From assembly GCF_030272615.1 (NCBI RefSeq), contig NC_081415.1, forward strand, positions 374,089,009-374,153,008: DNA of 64,000 bases, given 5' to 3'. Made by a program: the position numbers and the translations under genes. This document shows positions 24,404 through 36,830 of this stretch, piece after piece. This stretch comes from Cryptomeria japonica (taxonomy: Eukaryota; Streptophyta; Pinopsida; Cupressales; Cupressaceae). Position 1 is the first letter of the stretch; each line of letters begins with the position of its first letter. The notes beneath the pieces were generated by a model. The model did no database searches. It was given only the letters and a program-made list of their open reading frames with translations, and was not told where the DNA came from.

Positions 24404-27400
24404 ACTATCCCAAACTTTCTTGAGATTCTCCAAAATTGATATGTGACCACTGAAAAGATACATCTGCATCTCTGCCATTTGAAGACCTATCAGATCATTG
24501 AAAACCATGGCATCTTGAGCTTCATTCAAAGCACTGATGATTGTCTCCATCTTGGGACCAATTAGACTTCAAAGCTCACCAACCCTATTGACAACCTTGT
24601 CCTTACCATGCATTAAACTCCTAATCTTGTAAAGCAAAGAAATGACTAGACCTTCCTGACTAGCAACTGAGATAGTCAAAGGATCAAAGGACAAATATAT
24701 TGGCAAATTGCTTCTCATGCCTCTTAATATTCTTCTCCATATCCTCAATAAATTTAGACAATGACAAACATGAGTTGTAGACACTGCCTCCTTTGGATAA
24801 GGCATCTTGAATACCCTTAACATAAGTGTCTAACAAAACTCTATCATTTGCAATCATTTCCTTTAACTTATTGAATCTATTTGCATCAAAGCATTCTAGA
24901 CCTTGACCTCTGCTGACTTCTCAAGAGATTCAAAATGATTACTTACAACATTGATTAGATTCTTTAGCTGGCTAGAGGGAGTATTAGAGGAGTCCTTGAC
25001 AAATGAAGGAATGATATTTTTGAAGATACCAAATGTAGTACTAAGTAGGTCATTATTCTCAATGTGGGATTTCAGCATCTCTTCCCTTACCTTAGCCTGA
25101 GAAAATGATGCTAGTTGCAATTTATAAATAGGGGATAGAGTAGCTAAGTTGATAGGGTCTTGAACTAACTCAGGATCAAACAATTCTTGTTGATTCTTCT
25201 CCAATAATTCCTTCATTGCCCCTATAGTGTCTCCTTCTTCAAAAATAGGTTCTTTGGCCTCAACCTCCTTCTCTGCCTTTTAATTTCATGGGACTTCATT
25301 TTTCACAGATGTCTTAGCTTGCACTACAAGAGGATTATGAGTATCCTCAACTATATCTGCTTTCACTGACTCATCACCACTTTGTTCAATTTATTTTCTA
25401 CCAGAGAAGAAGGGACATCCACCTTAACCTGTTCATCTTTTGATTTCATTCCATGGGCTTCCAAAATAGATGACTCACTGGCAACAAGAGCTTCTTCTGA
25501 GACAATATCAAATTTGTTCCTAAGTAGGATTGACTTTATGATCTTCTCCATTTCTCTGATCACTTCCTCAGTCAACCCAATCATAAGTTTGTTAATCCTT
25601 GTTTTTCTTCTAAATTCCTTCTTGGCTTATTTGAATATCTTATTTATTTCTTCCATAGATATTACCAAACATAGATTGACTAAGATAAACTCTCTTAGTC
25701 TATTATCCTTAGCTTGAGCACTAACTCTTCTCATTTCCAAGACATCATATAGACTTTTAAGAATTTTTTACATTATCTATACGAGAGCCCTATTAAATGT
25801 GTTTAAATATTTAATGATGACTTCTTCAATAATTCTCTGACTAGAAACATCAAACTTATCATAGATTTAAGAGAGTGGTTTCAGATTACCTTGCATAATA
25901 AGAGCTTTTTCTAATTCATTTACTGACATAATGGATTTGTCAGAATCAGTCTTCATCTTCTTACTTGCTTTCTCTCTGCATTTCCTTAGAAATTTTTTAT
26001 GCTTTGGTGCGCTTGGACTTCATCTTCTTCACATATTCATCAGACTCAATCTCCTCCTCATCATCAATGGCAATATACACCCTTTGTATTCTTATCTTTC
26101 TTTCTCTTTCCTTCTCTATCAAATGATTTGGCTTCAGATTTTACAAAGATAGATGGATTTTGAGAACCAGAAGAGGGTACAGAGCTTCCAGATTGTCTTG
26201 ATTTTGTGGACGAGGCTTCCGGATTAGATTTCTTAACCTTGACTGGCTCCTCTGCAACTAGCATATTTCTTTTCTGAGCTTCCCAAACTGCTTCAACAGT
26301 AATGCCAATGCTTCTTTAATTGCGTATGCGACTGCAAGTCCTTCTCATTGAATGTTCCAAAACTCTCATCTGTAGCATCAATAGGCTTACTCAATACATT
26401 TTGACCATACACTTCTAATATCTTCTCATCTACCTCATACCCCATGGGCATGATCCATACAGTCCTTGGCTCCACTGCTTCCATTAGGCATTGATAAATT
26501 TCAACCATGAAGCAAATTGTATTCTTGTATTTCTTCACAATAGTTTTAGGGATCCTTTCCCTAGCCTACATCATTCTTTGGAAGTTCTTGAAGTATCCCC
26601 AAAGTATAGTTCTTCGGACCTTACTATCTCCAATTATATATAAAATATCTCTGATTTTTATAGCCACTGGTCTGCCACTTGCACATTGCACATTACCAAT
26701 ACTTAGAATCTCATTCATGAAATAGAAGAAGAGGAATCAGATTAGTGTACCATATTGAATGTATTATTCTTTTCCTTCTTGATTGAAGTGATATTCTCCA
26801 TCATCTGCCTCCAAAGTAGCTCATATAGATCATATTCTTTGTTCTCCTTTACCATCTGATATGCAACATAGATAGTAGTGTCAGATACCGAATTCTCCCT
26901 ACTCGAGTGATAAACCTTGTATCTGATAACCATAGAAGCAAACTTCACATGAGGCTCAATAATATTATTGATCGTCATAGCCCCTTTGTCAAATTTGGAA
27001 CTGGTTTGATTAGTAACCATTTTATTTTTCATAGACCAGAGCGCAGACAAACTACTAAATGAGCTAAAACTTGTTCAAATTATGATTACATTCTTAGTGA
27101 TTTTGAATGGTTGATTAAACCACATGAATTCATCATGAATTTGGCTCAGAATATATCAGACCCCCTTATTCTCATTGAACACTGGAAACCTAATGACCTG
27201 CGTAAAGTTCTCCTTCAAAGCATTGAATTCAGGCTTGATCTTGAAATTCTCCCAAAATGTGATTGGAGTACAAAATAAGTAACTAGGATCCTCCCAACTC
27301 CTCAAGATTCACATGAATGTATAGTTTGATATCCTCAACATGAAGAACACCATACGTAATGAATGAAAATGCACCTAATAGATCATCTTCTACCGATTTG

Positions 27401-28497
27401 AAAGGGATATTTTTTCTAGTGATTTTGAATGGTTGATTAAACCACATGAATTCATCATGAATTTGGCTTAGAATATATCAGACCCCCTTATTCTCTTCAA
27501 ACACTAGAAACCTAACGACCTACATAAAGTTCTCCTTCAAAGCATTGAATTCAGGCTTGATCTTGAAATTCTCCCAAAATGTGATTGGAGTACAAAATAA
27601 GTAACTAGGATCCTCCCAACTCCTCAAGATTCACATGAATGTATAGTCTGATATCCTCAACATGAAGAACACTGTACGTAATGGATGAAAATGTACCTAA
27701 TAGATCATCTTCTACCGATTTGAAAGGGATATTCTTGAGGTTTGGATAGGATCTCTCAGTGATATCAACTATCAAAGGTGTATGCATTTCTAGAAATATC
27801 AAATTCACAAACTTCACAGGAAAATACCTTTCTTTGTCGAATAGGGTTTCATGCGGAATCACCTTCACACTTTGATCACACAAAAATATTCTTGTAGAGC
27901 TTGCTTATCCTCTTCACTTAGCATGCATTGTGACAAATAAAAAGGGTTAAGTTTCCTTTTATCATTCACATATCTAAATTTAAGGTGTAATAAATGCGCT
28001 TGCCCTAAAGATTTTGAATACCCTGGTTTCACAGACCGCTCCACAAAAATTCTTCTATTGATTATCAATGATGCTCAATCTTTTCAGAAAAACCTTCTAA
28101 AATATATGCATTATCATAATACAATTGCTGATAATTTGCCGATCTTTCGACACCAACTTCTAGTAGGGGAGAATAGGATCTTCTTGAAAAATCCTGCTAA
28201 GACAAAGGCCTTAAATTAATTCCTGGAGGAATTTCTAGCACCGGATTCAGGTGCAGATCCATCTACTATATCAAAATCACTCTTCTTTACCCATGTCTTC
28301 TTCATTTGATTTCTGATCTCCTCCACTTTCACTTTTCTTTTATCATCTACCTACACATTCTTGTTATTGTTTACTAGACCATTTCTATTCACATTCTTAC
28401 TTCTACAAAATGTTGCAATGTGACTGGATTTGTTACAATTATAACACACAACATTTCCTTGCATAGGTATGAAATTCCCTTGATTTCTTCTTGATTT
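24404..28497 (-). pseudogene. LARD-like element copy E-left: gag tail and ORF2, truncated at both ends
   Basis: The minus strand carries, from 28497 downward, part of a zinc knuckle (CYNCNKSSHIATFC-like, near 28440), then ORF2 pieces at 28068-27865, 27883-27605, 27050-26742, 26538-26293, 25584-25363, 25216-24896 and 24823-24569. Two blocks align with ORF2 of the complete LARD-like element at 53973-61486. KFASMVIRYKVYHSSR parallels KYACMVIGYWTFHASR, and the block with MEAVEP...PMGYEV parallels MEVVELRKEKFEPMGYEV. It contains no RT, RNase H or integrase. The 3' end is cut where the 3' LTR of element A begins. Many stops make it dead. Confidence 0.65.
27095..27735. repeat. Tandem duplication, two ~320-bp units
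   Basis: 27095-27416 and 27417-27735 are near-identical, both starting TAGTGATTTTGAATGG and ending in the stretch GATTTGAAAGGGATATT. The duplication lies inside ORF2 of E-left and is absent from the right arm, so it arose after the two copies separated. Confidence 0.9.
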
Positions 28498-29818
28498 GCT
28501 ATGCATGTGGTAGGTTTGGACACATTGCTAATCAGTATAGATCAAGAGGAAATCAAGGGAATTTCAGGCCTAGACAAGGAAATGTTGTGTGCTATAACTG
28601 CAATAAATCCAGTTACATTGCAATATTCTGCAAAAGTAAGAATGTGAATAGAAATGTTTTGGTAAACAATAACAAGAATGTGTAATTAGATGATAAAGGA
28701 AAAGAGAAAGTGGAGGAGATAAAAATTTAAATGAAGAACACATGGGTAAAGAAGAGTGATTCTGATATAGGAAATGGATCCACACCTGAATACGGTGCTA
28801 GAAATTCCTTCAGGAATTGATTTAAGGCCTTTGGCCTAGGGGGAGTTTTCAAGAAGATCCTATTCTCCCTTGCCAGAAGTTGGTGCCAAAAGATCGACAA
28901 ATTGTCAATAGTTGTATTAAGGTAATGTAGATGTTCTGGAAGGGTTTTTTGAAGAGATTGAGCATCATTGATGATCCACAAAAGAATTTTTGTGGAGCAT
29001 TCTATGAAAGAAAGGTATTTGGAAGTTTTAGGGAAAGCTCATTTATTACACCTAAAGGTTAGATATGCGAATGATAAAAGTCAACTTAACCCGTTTCATT
29101 TGTCACATTGCATGCTAAGTGAAGAGGATGAGCAAGCTTTGCAAGAAGATTTCCATGTGATTAAAGTGTGAACGTGATTCCGTGTGAAACCCTATCCAGC
29201 GTATAAAGGTATTTCCTATGAAGTTTTTGAATTTGATATTTCTAGAAATGGATACACCTTTGGTAGTTTATATCACTGAGAGATACTACCCGACTTTCAA
29301 GAAGCACCCTTTCAAATTGGTAGAAGATGATCCACTAGATGCATTTTTATCTGTTCTGTATGGTGTTCTTCATGTTGAGGATATCAGGCTATACATTCAT
29401 ATGAATCTTGAGGAGTTGGGAGGATCCCAATTGCTAAATTTGTACTCCAATCACATTTTGGGAGAGAATTTCAAGATCAAGCCCGAATTCAATGCTTTGA
29501 AGGAGAAAAATTTATGCAGGTCGTTAGGTTTCTAGTGTTTGACGAGATTGAGTGGGACCAATATATTTTGAGCCCAATTCATGATGAATTCATGTGGTTG
29601 AATCAACCATTCAAAATCACTAAGGATGTAATCTGAATTGTAACAAGTTTTAGCTCATTCAGTGGTTTACTTGCGCTTAGGTTTGTGAAAAATGAAATGG
29701 TTACCGATCCAATCGGTTCCAAATTTGACAAAAGGTTTATGATGATCAATGTTATTATTGAGCCTGATGTGAAGTTTGCTTCTATGGTTATTGAGTACAA
29801 GGTTTATCAGAGTAGTGT
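28491..29818 (+). pseudogene. LARD-like element copy E-right: gag zinc knuckles and start of ORF2
   Basis: The plus strand encodes a first knuckle CYACGRFGHIANQY (final Cys changed) and a second CYNCNKSSYIAIFC (His changed to Tyr) within 28491-28685. ORF2 fragments follow at 28968-29171 and 29218-29535. The second contains KLVEDDPLDAFLS and DIRLYIHMNLEELGG, which parallel VEDDISGYIDCKLEDLG of the complete element near 58440. The copy is 5'-truncated inside gag, and its homology with the left arm ends near 29818, where a short repeated word (GTGGATCAGAGCAG-like) begins. It is non-functional. Confidence 0.65.
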
Positions 29819-29879
29819 CAGACAAAATAGTGGATCAGAGCAGTGTAAGACAAAATAGTGGATCAGAGTAGTATAAGAT

Positions 29880-30291
29880 AGAATATGAAATGTTTATAAA
29901 ATGTGCTTAATCGGAACTATAATCAGGAATTTGTGGATGATATTATTTAGTTCATGTACTTTCGTGATCTATTGTAACTTAATCAAAGGCAATGAGTCTG
30001 TCTTTCTTGAGTAGTGAGCTCTAGGAAGTGTGCATGAATGCATGTGCATTCTTATTATAAAACCTTATATTTGAGTATACTCATTTGCGGGTCTCATCCC
30101 CACCGTGGTTTTTCCCTTGAATGAGTTTTCCATTATAAAATCTCTATGTTATGGTGTTGTGGTTGATTTCTTTGTGTTCTTGCATCTTTCTTTTGGTTCA
30201 ATTTATTAACTGGTTGAATGAACAAATTAATAAAGTTAAATTTTGCAGAACACTGATTCACCCCCCCTCTCAGTTTTCCTTGATTCCAACA
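29880..30291 (+). repeat. 3' part of a copia-type LTR
   Basis: The stretch ends TTGATTCCAACA and is followed by a copia primer-binding site. The motif CACCGTGGTTTTTCCC (near 30100-30116) also occurs, inverted, in the LTRs at 53973, 60354 and 47422. A matching TGTTGG start was not found upstream, so the LTR is probably 5'-truncated by the neighbouring inverted-repeat arm. The start given is approximate. Confidence 0.6.
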
Positions 30292-30293
30292 AA

Positions 30294-30309
30294 TGGTATC
30301 AGAGTTGGG
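30294..30309 (+). other. Copia-type primer-binding site
   Basis: TGGTATCAGAGTTGGG lies two bases after the LTR end. It matches the initiator tRNA-Met site used by most plant Ty1/copia elements. Only a few hundred bases of leader follow before the sequence becomes unrecognisable. Confidence 0.75.
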
Positions 30310-32690
30310 TCGTGGGTTAAAACCCCACTTGCATTGAGGGGGGATTGTTGCAAGGTGTGTGCCCTTGGTCTCTGTGTAGCACAAGTGGTGGGTTTGTGAC
30401 ATGGCTTAACTTCCTCACATGGATTCTATATGTTTGGTGGTTGTAGTGGGCATTGACAGATCGACCTTTTGGTGCAATGACAACCATACCAACAAAGAAT
30501 TGGTCAAAAAAAGCATAATAATCATGAGTAGCTCAAAGGATATGGGTCTAGGTAGACATAGGCTTTCTACAATTCTTCTCATCGATTATCAATAAAGACA
30601 TATATTGAGTGAAAAAGTTTACATTCTGATGTAAAAACATGTGAGCTAGAAAAAAGGGTACTTGAACTTATACTCCTTGTCATAACTTTTCAACTGTTTG
30701 GTTATTCTTTTTGCAATTATATCTACGAAGTCATACTAGAAAAAACACTCCTGCTTCCTAAGTTTAAAAGCCAACCCATATGAAAATCATGCACCTTCTA
30801 GTCATGGTCAAAGCAAAAAATCAATGCCAACATAGACAAAATGTCTTGCAAATCTTGATTACAATTTTTAAGGGCTATGGGAAATTTTGGCAACTAGGTC
30901 TCATCCCTACTTCTCTTCAAATCATGATTGCAAAAATTAATGGCATTGGTTTGGGTGGACCACTAGCTCTCTATTATTTTCCTATTGAACATTTTGACCT
31001 CTGACGAAAGAGTAGGAATACACAACATGTCCCTTATGGCATCAACACCGATAACTACCTTAAGGGATTGCCCCTGAATTATTCCCACATCTGCCTCAAA
31101 ATTTACAATGCATGCATATACCATATCTGGGAAATGATGAACAAGTGGAACAATATATTGAAGGAGGTCAAAATACCAGAGATTATACCCCAAAGATTAA
31201 GGATCCTTTTTCTTCAATTTTTCTTGCATCCATGTGTAGGCTCCTTCTTAGAGGGTCTTTGGGTTTGAACATAGTTCATGCATTTTTGTGTATCCCTTTC
31301 AAAATGGCTCTTGTATTTGGCCATACTGGTTTTCTCAACATCTTAATAGAGGCATAAGATATTTACCCAAAGACATCAACAAAAGTCATTGTAGCAGATG
31401 ACCTTACAATGTCATCGCTAGTTGAAGTTCCTTCTATTGCGATGCTGATTTTTCCTTGATAATTGAAATCTATTGCGCTTGGCTATCCTTATGCTAATCT
31501 TTGAATTTTTATACTATTGTTTTAAACTCTGATGCTTGATACTTATTTTTTTAACATTTCTCTTGGCCTTTTACCCTACTTTGAGTTTAACCAAGAAGTT
31601 TAGGCACTTTTCCCTAGGCATGTCGATAATTAAGACCTTTGTATGAAATTGATTTCCAGTTGTCGAAAGGATGCCACCCTAGTACGATAAATGATCACTC
31701 CACTTAAGAGGGATGCCTTTTAGGAAGAAGTGCCTCAAAATGGTAAGTATGGACCTTTTCATCTACTTTGTGTTAAAAGAAGCTCGCAGATTTACTTTAC
31801 AGGAAAATTTATTGCTTGATTTTCTTGCATTTAATACATTTTACGACAAGACACTTGGCACTTGGTTGAACATTTCACATTTATCAAGCTCACCGCCTCC
31901 AACTCACTAATTTTTGCCATTTCATTTCACATGCTAGACAGTTGATTTGGGTTAGATTCTCAAGTTTTCATTTTGACGATATTATGTCCTATCGCCACCT
32001 GGATCATTAGGCTTGGTCTATAAATTGACCATAGGTTGCAACTTCTCAACTCATACATAGTCAATTTTCATTATGAGAGAATTATTATGAATACTCCGAT
32101 TAGGTTGGTGAGTAAGAAACAATTGTTGGGCTTTCTAGGAGACGTCATTGATAATCGCCTCATACGAATGACAAAAATGAAGCATACTATGGTGATTATA
32201 ACCATTAAGTAGGTTTTGGGCAAGGATTTTCTCACCAACACAGATAGATTTAAGGTGAATACTGATATTGTCTCTTAGTTGATGACCTCTTTGCTAGATC
32301 TTAGTGAACAAAAGCTTGAATTGTTCAACTTACTAAGGAATTATTCCCAAAATAGTATCTAGGTTGGCTAGAAGAAGTTGTTCATACAACGATAATAGGT
32401 TTAGGCATACCAACTGCCTTTGACCTTCGATGCTAGAATTACCATGACAAGGTGGTGGCTTGGTTTCCATTCCTCAATGATTTCCACACAACCATAGTGG
32501 AGATCCATCGAGTGAAATCAACTTGTTTCTATTATTTCCTCATGAGATACATGAATATTGTGCCCATTTATGATGTGGAATGGTATACTAGCTTTCGTGA
32601 CCTTGTGATCCCACCCACTCTTGCTTCTGCTCCTACTACACTCCTAGCTCTTCCAGCCTCAAGCAAAGAAGAAGACTAAGCACCCTCCTT
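30310..32690. other. Degenerate sequence with weak coding remnants
   Basis: After the short copia leader I recognise no complete gene. A minus-strand frame at 30963-31193 contains YACIVNFEADVGIIQG and AIRDMLCIP. This resembles the start of plant transposon-type gag domains, where a block near the N-terminus ends in a small-L.LP motif; the match is weak. A plus-strand frame at 32452-32679 ends in a small Ala/Pro/Thr-rich tail and a stop, and could be the end of a decayed retrotransposon ORF. Neither can be assigned with confidence. A further 230 bases to 32920 are AT-rich and empty. Confidence 0.35.
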
Positions 32691-32920
32691 TAGCTACCTT
32701 TTTCTACTCTTGTACATACATCCAAGAGCCATTTTGACCAATATATTGTAAATAATCTCAAAATATAATGAATATATGATGTTTCAACTTTCTCTATGTG
32801 CTCTTGTGTGTTGCATCATATTATTTCTTTTCATTTGGCACTCTATGGCTCATAATTTTACAAAATTCTGCTCTACATAAAAAAATACATATTTACAAAA
32901 CTTAAGTAGATAATTCAAAA

Positions 32921-33226
32921 CTAATTAAATTGCTTAAGGTGGATTCCATTGACATGAATCCCTAACACTTCACCCTCTAAACTTTTTAATTCAAAGGCGT
33001 TATGCTCCTTCCAGTTTGTAATATGAAAAGGGCCTTCCCAAAGGGTATCAAATTTGGAATGTTGATAAGGTTTAGCAAAATGCTTGTTGTATTTTAAGAC
33101 CAAATCCCCTTTCTTAAAACCTAGGTCAAAGCTCTTTTTATCAAACCACTTTTTAACTGTTTCTTGTTGACTATTCACTGCATTGTACCCTTTTTCTCTT
33201 GATTTCTGCACTTCAAGTAACTCCAC
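32921..33226 (-). pseudogene. Ty3 integrase C-terminal fragment
   Basis: The minus-strand frame has KKGDLVLKYNKHFAKP, FDTLWEGPFHI and VNGIHLKQF. The GPF block and the final LK.F are typical of the C-terminal domain of Ty3 integrases. It continues the core at 33311-33820 after a frame break. No chromodomain follows. Confidence 0.75.
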
Positions 33227-33310
33227 TAATTTGACTTTTGTGGCCCCATTTTCTTGAAATTCAAGAGACTTAAGTAACTGTAATGCAATAATTTATATTG
33301 AAATGGGCAG

Positions 33311-34000
33311 TTAGACTTCCTTACTATAGACTAACTCATATGGTAAATAATTCAATATTTTATTTGGGGTAATTATATCTACCCAAAGTGCTTCTTTCAA
33401 ATGATTATGCCACTCCCTTTTACATTCTGACCCTATCCTTTCGATGAGTTTGATTAGGTTTTTGTTTGTTGATTTTGTAGGATCGTTCCCTCGTGGGTAA
33501 TAGTTTGAAGAATTTTTGAGGAAGATTTTATGATCTAATGTGAATTGATGTATCTTAGATCCTAGGAAGGCCCTAGCATTATTTGAGATAATGGTTTTTG
33601 GTGGGTCGGACTTTGTAACTAACTCCTCCAAGAAGTTTGTAATTCCCATTTCTGTTGCAGTTTTTAGAGGAACTACTTTTGTCGATCTAGTAAAATAGTT
33701 TGTTGCCATGAGTATCCACTTGTGTCTGACACTTGAAATTGGGTTAATCATTACAATGAAGTCTTGACCCCATAGTGCAAATAGTTCAATAACCATTATA
33801 AGATTTAGGGGCATGGCCACATTCTTCTATTTAACTAGAAAGAATTGACCCTCTTTACAAGATCTAACTAATGAATGCTTATCACTAAATATATTAGGCC
33901 TAGAAGTAACCAACACACATAGCTTTAATTGTGGTGGTTTTTGCTGAAAATTACCCACCTGTGGGACTATTGTAACACTCAGTGAGAATTTTCTTTTCTT
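33311..34000 (-). pseudogene. Ty3 integrase zinc and catalytic core, inactive
   Basis: The core frame 33820-33311 shows WGQDFIVMINP (first Asp) and HKWILMATNYFT. The second acidic position reads IISNNARAF (Asp to Asn) and the third reads NDPTKSTNK (Glu to Lys). Two of three catalytic residues are therefore gone. Upstream, around 33880-34000, a broken TECYNSPTGG...AKTTTIKAM block is the remains of the HHCC domain. The lineage differs from elements A and B. Confidence 0.7.
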
Positions 34001-34921
34001 GCTCCTTGTTCACATGTTACAAAAGAACCCCATTAAAGTTTGTTTTGAAAAAAACTCCCTCAATAAGTGCATAACCAACATTTTACAGTTTGTCGAAGCT
34101 TTTCTTATGAGAGGGAAGGTTTATCAGATATTTACTTGTTTGCATAAAGTTCATCCTATCAGCCATCCAACATCCTTCGAATTCTGGTTGATTAACTAGG
34201 ACTGCTTCCAATTGATCTTCTTCATTTATGGCCTTAGGTCCTTATGCTAGATACTCACATATCCCTTTTCCAAACACAACTCTGGTTGGTCAGACTTCAA
34301 TATGATACTCTAGAATCTTGTTTATCCAATTAGCCCTTTTTTCAGTGATCTCTCCTTCAATAATACACACACACATTGGAATGTACTACATAAATTATTG
34401 GTTTGTTGCAGGCAATCAAATTTTGAAACTTCTTGAGTCCTTTAACAATGGAAAAATCCTAACCCTCAATGAAATTATAGTTGACTTCATAATTCTTCAA
34501 AGTCTTGGAATGAAAGGCTACAAGATGTTCACTTTCCCTTTATCATCTTTTTGGGTTAGGACCATGGTTATGTTATATTCACTACTATAGACATACATGA
34601 TGAAATATTTAGAGAGATCCAAGTTAACTTGTACTAGGGCAGAAGAAATAGCTCCTTTGATCTTTTCAAAAGCTTCCCTTTCCTTATTAGTCCATTTGAA
34701 AGATTGATCCTTTCTTAACATGAGTGTAATTGGTTTAACCATACCCACAAAATCCATGCAAAATCAGATATAAATTTTCTCACAAAAGTAGCTCCCTAAT
34801 ATCTTTCACCTGATTGAGATCAATTGAGACCCTGTCTTTATACACTACATGTCCAATCAATTTGCCTCATGGAACTCCGAAGATGCACTTCTTTGGATTC
34901 AAAGACACTCTAAATTTTAAA
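34001..34921 (-). pseudogene. Ty3 RT end and RNase H fragment
   Basis: Near 34900-34800 the minus strand reads LNPKKCIFGVP, a stop, and GKLIGHVV, the end of RT. The frame 34757-34518 gives DFVGMVKPITLMLRK, KWTNKEREAFEKIK and YVYSSEYNITMVL, the start of a Ty3 RNase H. The element is truncated on its 5' side at the LTR boundary at 34922. With the integrase pieces it makes a 2-kb pol fragment running leftward. Confidence 0.7.
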
Positions 34922-35665
34922 TGTACACACTGAAAATGTGATGATGAAAACCTATTGTAAAACCATAAAGATCCAACCACAAACAATATAAATCCTACAA
35001 TGAAACATCCACCATATACCAATAGAGATCATGCAAATGCAAGAAATAAAACAATATTACCATTCACATGTCAAGTAGGGTTTCAATCTCCATTGATCGT
35101 GTTTGATATATTTGCCCTCACATTTTATGTGTGTACAAGAGCTCAATAAAGAACTGATTGTGATTGATAGCTTGATCGCAAGAAGGCTTGATTGCATAAG
35201 ATTGATTAGATTCTTATAATGAAGGAGAGTATCCTCTTATATAGAAGACACTTTAGGAAATGGAAGGATAAGATTAAGAGGTGTAAAGATAAATGGTCAG
35301 CTAGGATTAAAAAGGTAGGTAGAGAAAATAAGAAAATAATGAGAGGGTAGGTGGTGTAGGACTTAAGAGATGAATGTCATGTGTCATGGGTAGAAAAGGC
35401 TAATGAATTAATTAAATAAATACAGATTTATTTAATTAATAGAAGAAGTGGGATCAATTAATTAAATAAAAGTATTTATTTAATTTACGAGAAAGATAAT
35501 TTAAATAAATAAAAGTATTTATTTAAATTAGAAAAGGGCTAGAAGAAGCTAAATGAATTAATTAAATAAATAAATATGTATTTAATTAATAGAAGATTTA
35601 GGGTAAAATAATTAATTAAATAAAAATATTTATTTAATTAAGCAAGACAATTTTAGGTGTCTACA
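34922..35665 (-). repeat. LTR with TG...CA ends and a purine tract, minus orientation
   Basis: On the minus strand it starts TGTAGACACC at 35665 and ends CAGTGTGTACA at 34922. The purine tract AAAAGAAGGGTAAAG (35666-35680) lies directly before the start, and a TATA-like CTATATAAGAGG sits at 35233-35244. These signs make it a 3' LTR of a leftward element whose body would lie to the right. No matching 5' LTR is in the window, and the flanks (TTAAA and CTTTA) are not a duplication. The part 35406-35641 is a palindrome array. Confidence 0.6.
35406..35641. repeat. Cluster of five AT-rich palindromes
   Basis: The pattern AATTAATTAAATAAA, a short centre, TTTATTTAATTAATT recurs five times with variation and 15-25 bp between copies. 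Each can form a hairpin of 12-15 bp. The cluster lies in the first part (U3) of the LTR in its minus orientation. Confidence 0.8.
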
Positions 35666-35681
35666 CTTTACCCTTCTTTTG

Positions 35682-36830
35682 GACAATGCAGCTTGTCATG
35701 TTAGCTCAAAGAAGAAAAACTGATACAAAGTTTCCTCAAGATGGGAATGATATGCCCCCTCAAGAGATTGGATGAAAAGAGTGAAAGGGGTTGTAGATAG
35801 TCTCTCGATAAGAGAGAAAGGCCAGAAAGGACAAACAAGATCAAGACTAACGTGAGAAAAGAAAGACAATCACGAGAGACTACTGCAAAGTAGCCTATAT
35901 GTACAAGACACAAGGAAAAAATCCTCATTTGCATCCATACACTTACAAGATCTGAAAGCATAGAGAGCTTAGAGAGTAGTTAGCAGAGTAGGAGAGATGG
36001 TAGATAGGCTACATAGGTTCAATAGAATTCGCTCGTTCTAGAGGCCAGATGACATGGGTGAGCCAGTAAGTACCTCAAACTCATCTTCTATGATTTTGCA
36101 TTTATGACCTCATTTAATGCATTTTAGGCTAGTTTTGCAAAAATGCGGAAGTGACATTTAGGGTAGAAATGCGTGTGCGTTAGGTTTGAACATGTCTGTG
36201 ATGAACATGCATGTCTAGGTAGGTTTAAATCATGTCTAGGAATAATATCACGTCTAGGTATAGATATAGGCATGCCTGTGATGAACATGTGCATCAACAT
36301 TGAAAAAAATGCATATAGGTAGAGCAGTCCCGCGTCTGTGATTAACAAACGTGTCTACGCTACAAAAGTGCATTTAGAGTAGCCAAAAATGAGTTTGTAT
36401 AGAAAAAACACATCTATATCTGATTAGACAAGAATCAACAGTTATGTGATAAACATACACTGTTGATTGGATAAGTTTTCGAGAGGATACACTCAAACAG
36501 GTGCCCTAGGTAGACAAACTGAAGGATAGGTTATAAATTGACAATTCTTTGATAAACATACTTTGCAAATTGGATAAATTTCTATGAGGATTCACTCAAT
36601 AGGTGCCCTAGATCAAGTAGGTTTGCTAAGCTAAGTATAGGATAAGTCATCGAATTGATAAAATCTGCAGAGTGCTCTAGCAAAACAAGGATGAAGTGAA
36701 ATGTGATAAACATATACACTAGAATAGGATGCAAAACCATGTGATAAACATAAGCACTAGGATAGAAGTAGCACTATATGATGAACATGAGTACCATTAT
36801 TATTGACGTGATTGATTTGATTGGATGCAG
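35682..36830. repeat. Non-coding stretch with GTGATRAACAT repeats
   Basis: I see no gene. From about 36195 to 36795 the word GTGATGAACATG or GTGATAAACATA recurs at least eight times at irregular spacing, each time followed by a short variable part such as CACTAGGATAG or CATGTCTAGG. It is an old, degenerate repeat array. The last bases (TTGATTGGATGCAG before GAGTAT, near 36815-36830) look like a splice acceptor for the coding remnant that follows, which is inference. Confidence 0.55.

Larger units (their letters stand above)
26910..29818. repeat. Large inverted repeat: two head-to-head LARD-like copies
   Basis: The left arm 26910-28497 (read on the minus strand) aligns with the right arm 28541-29818. 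Shared blocks include GGAAATCAAGGGAATTTCA, AAGTAAGAATGTGAATAG, AAAGTGGAGGAGAT and the coding block with CMLSEEDEQALQE. The centre (28498-28540) holds bases found only in the right copy. The left arm is longer because of an internal tandem duplication (27095-27735). Confidence 0.8.

Noticed and set aside
34917-35670. Solo LTR with target duplication
   Set aside because: The 5-bp flanks TTAAA and CTTTA do not match, and a purine tract on one side suggests the 3' end of a larger element.
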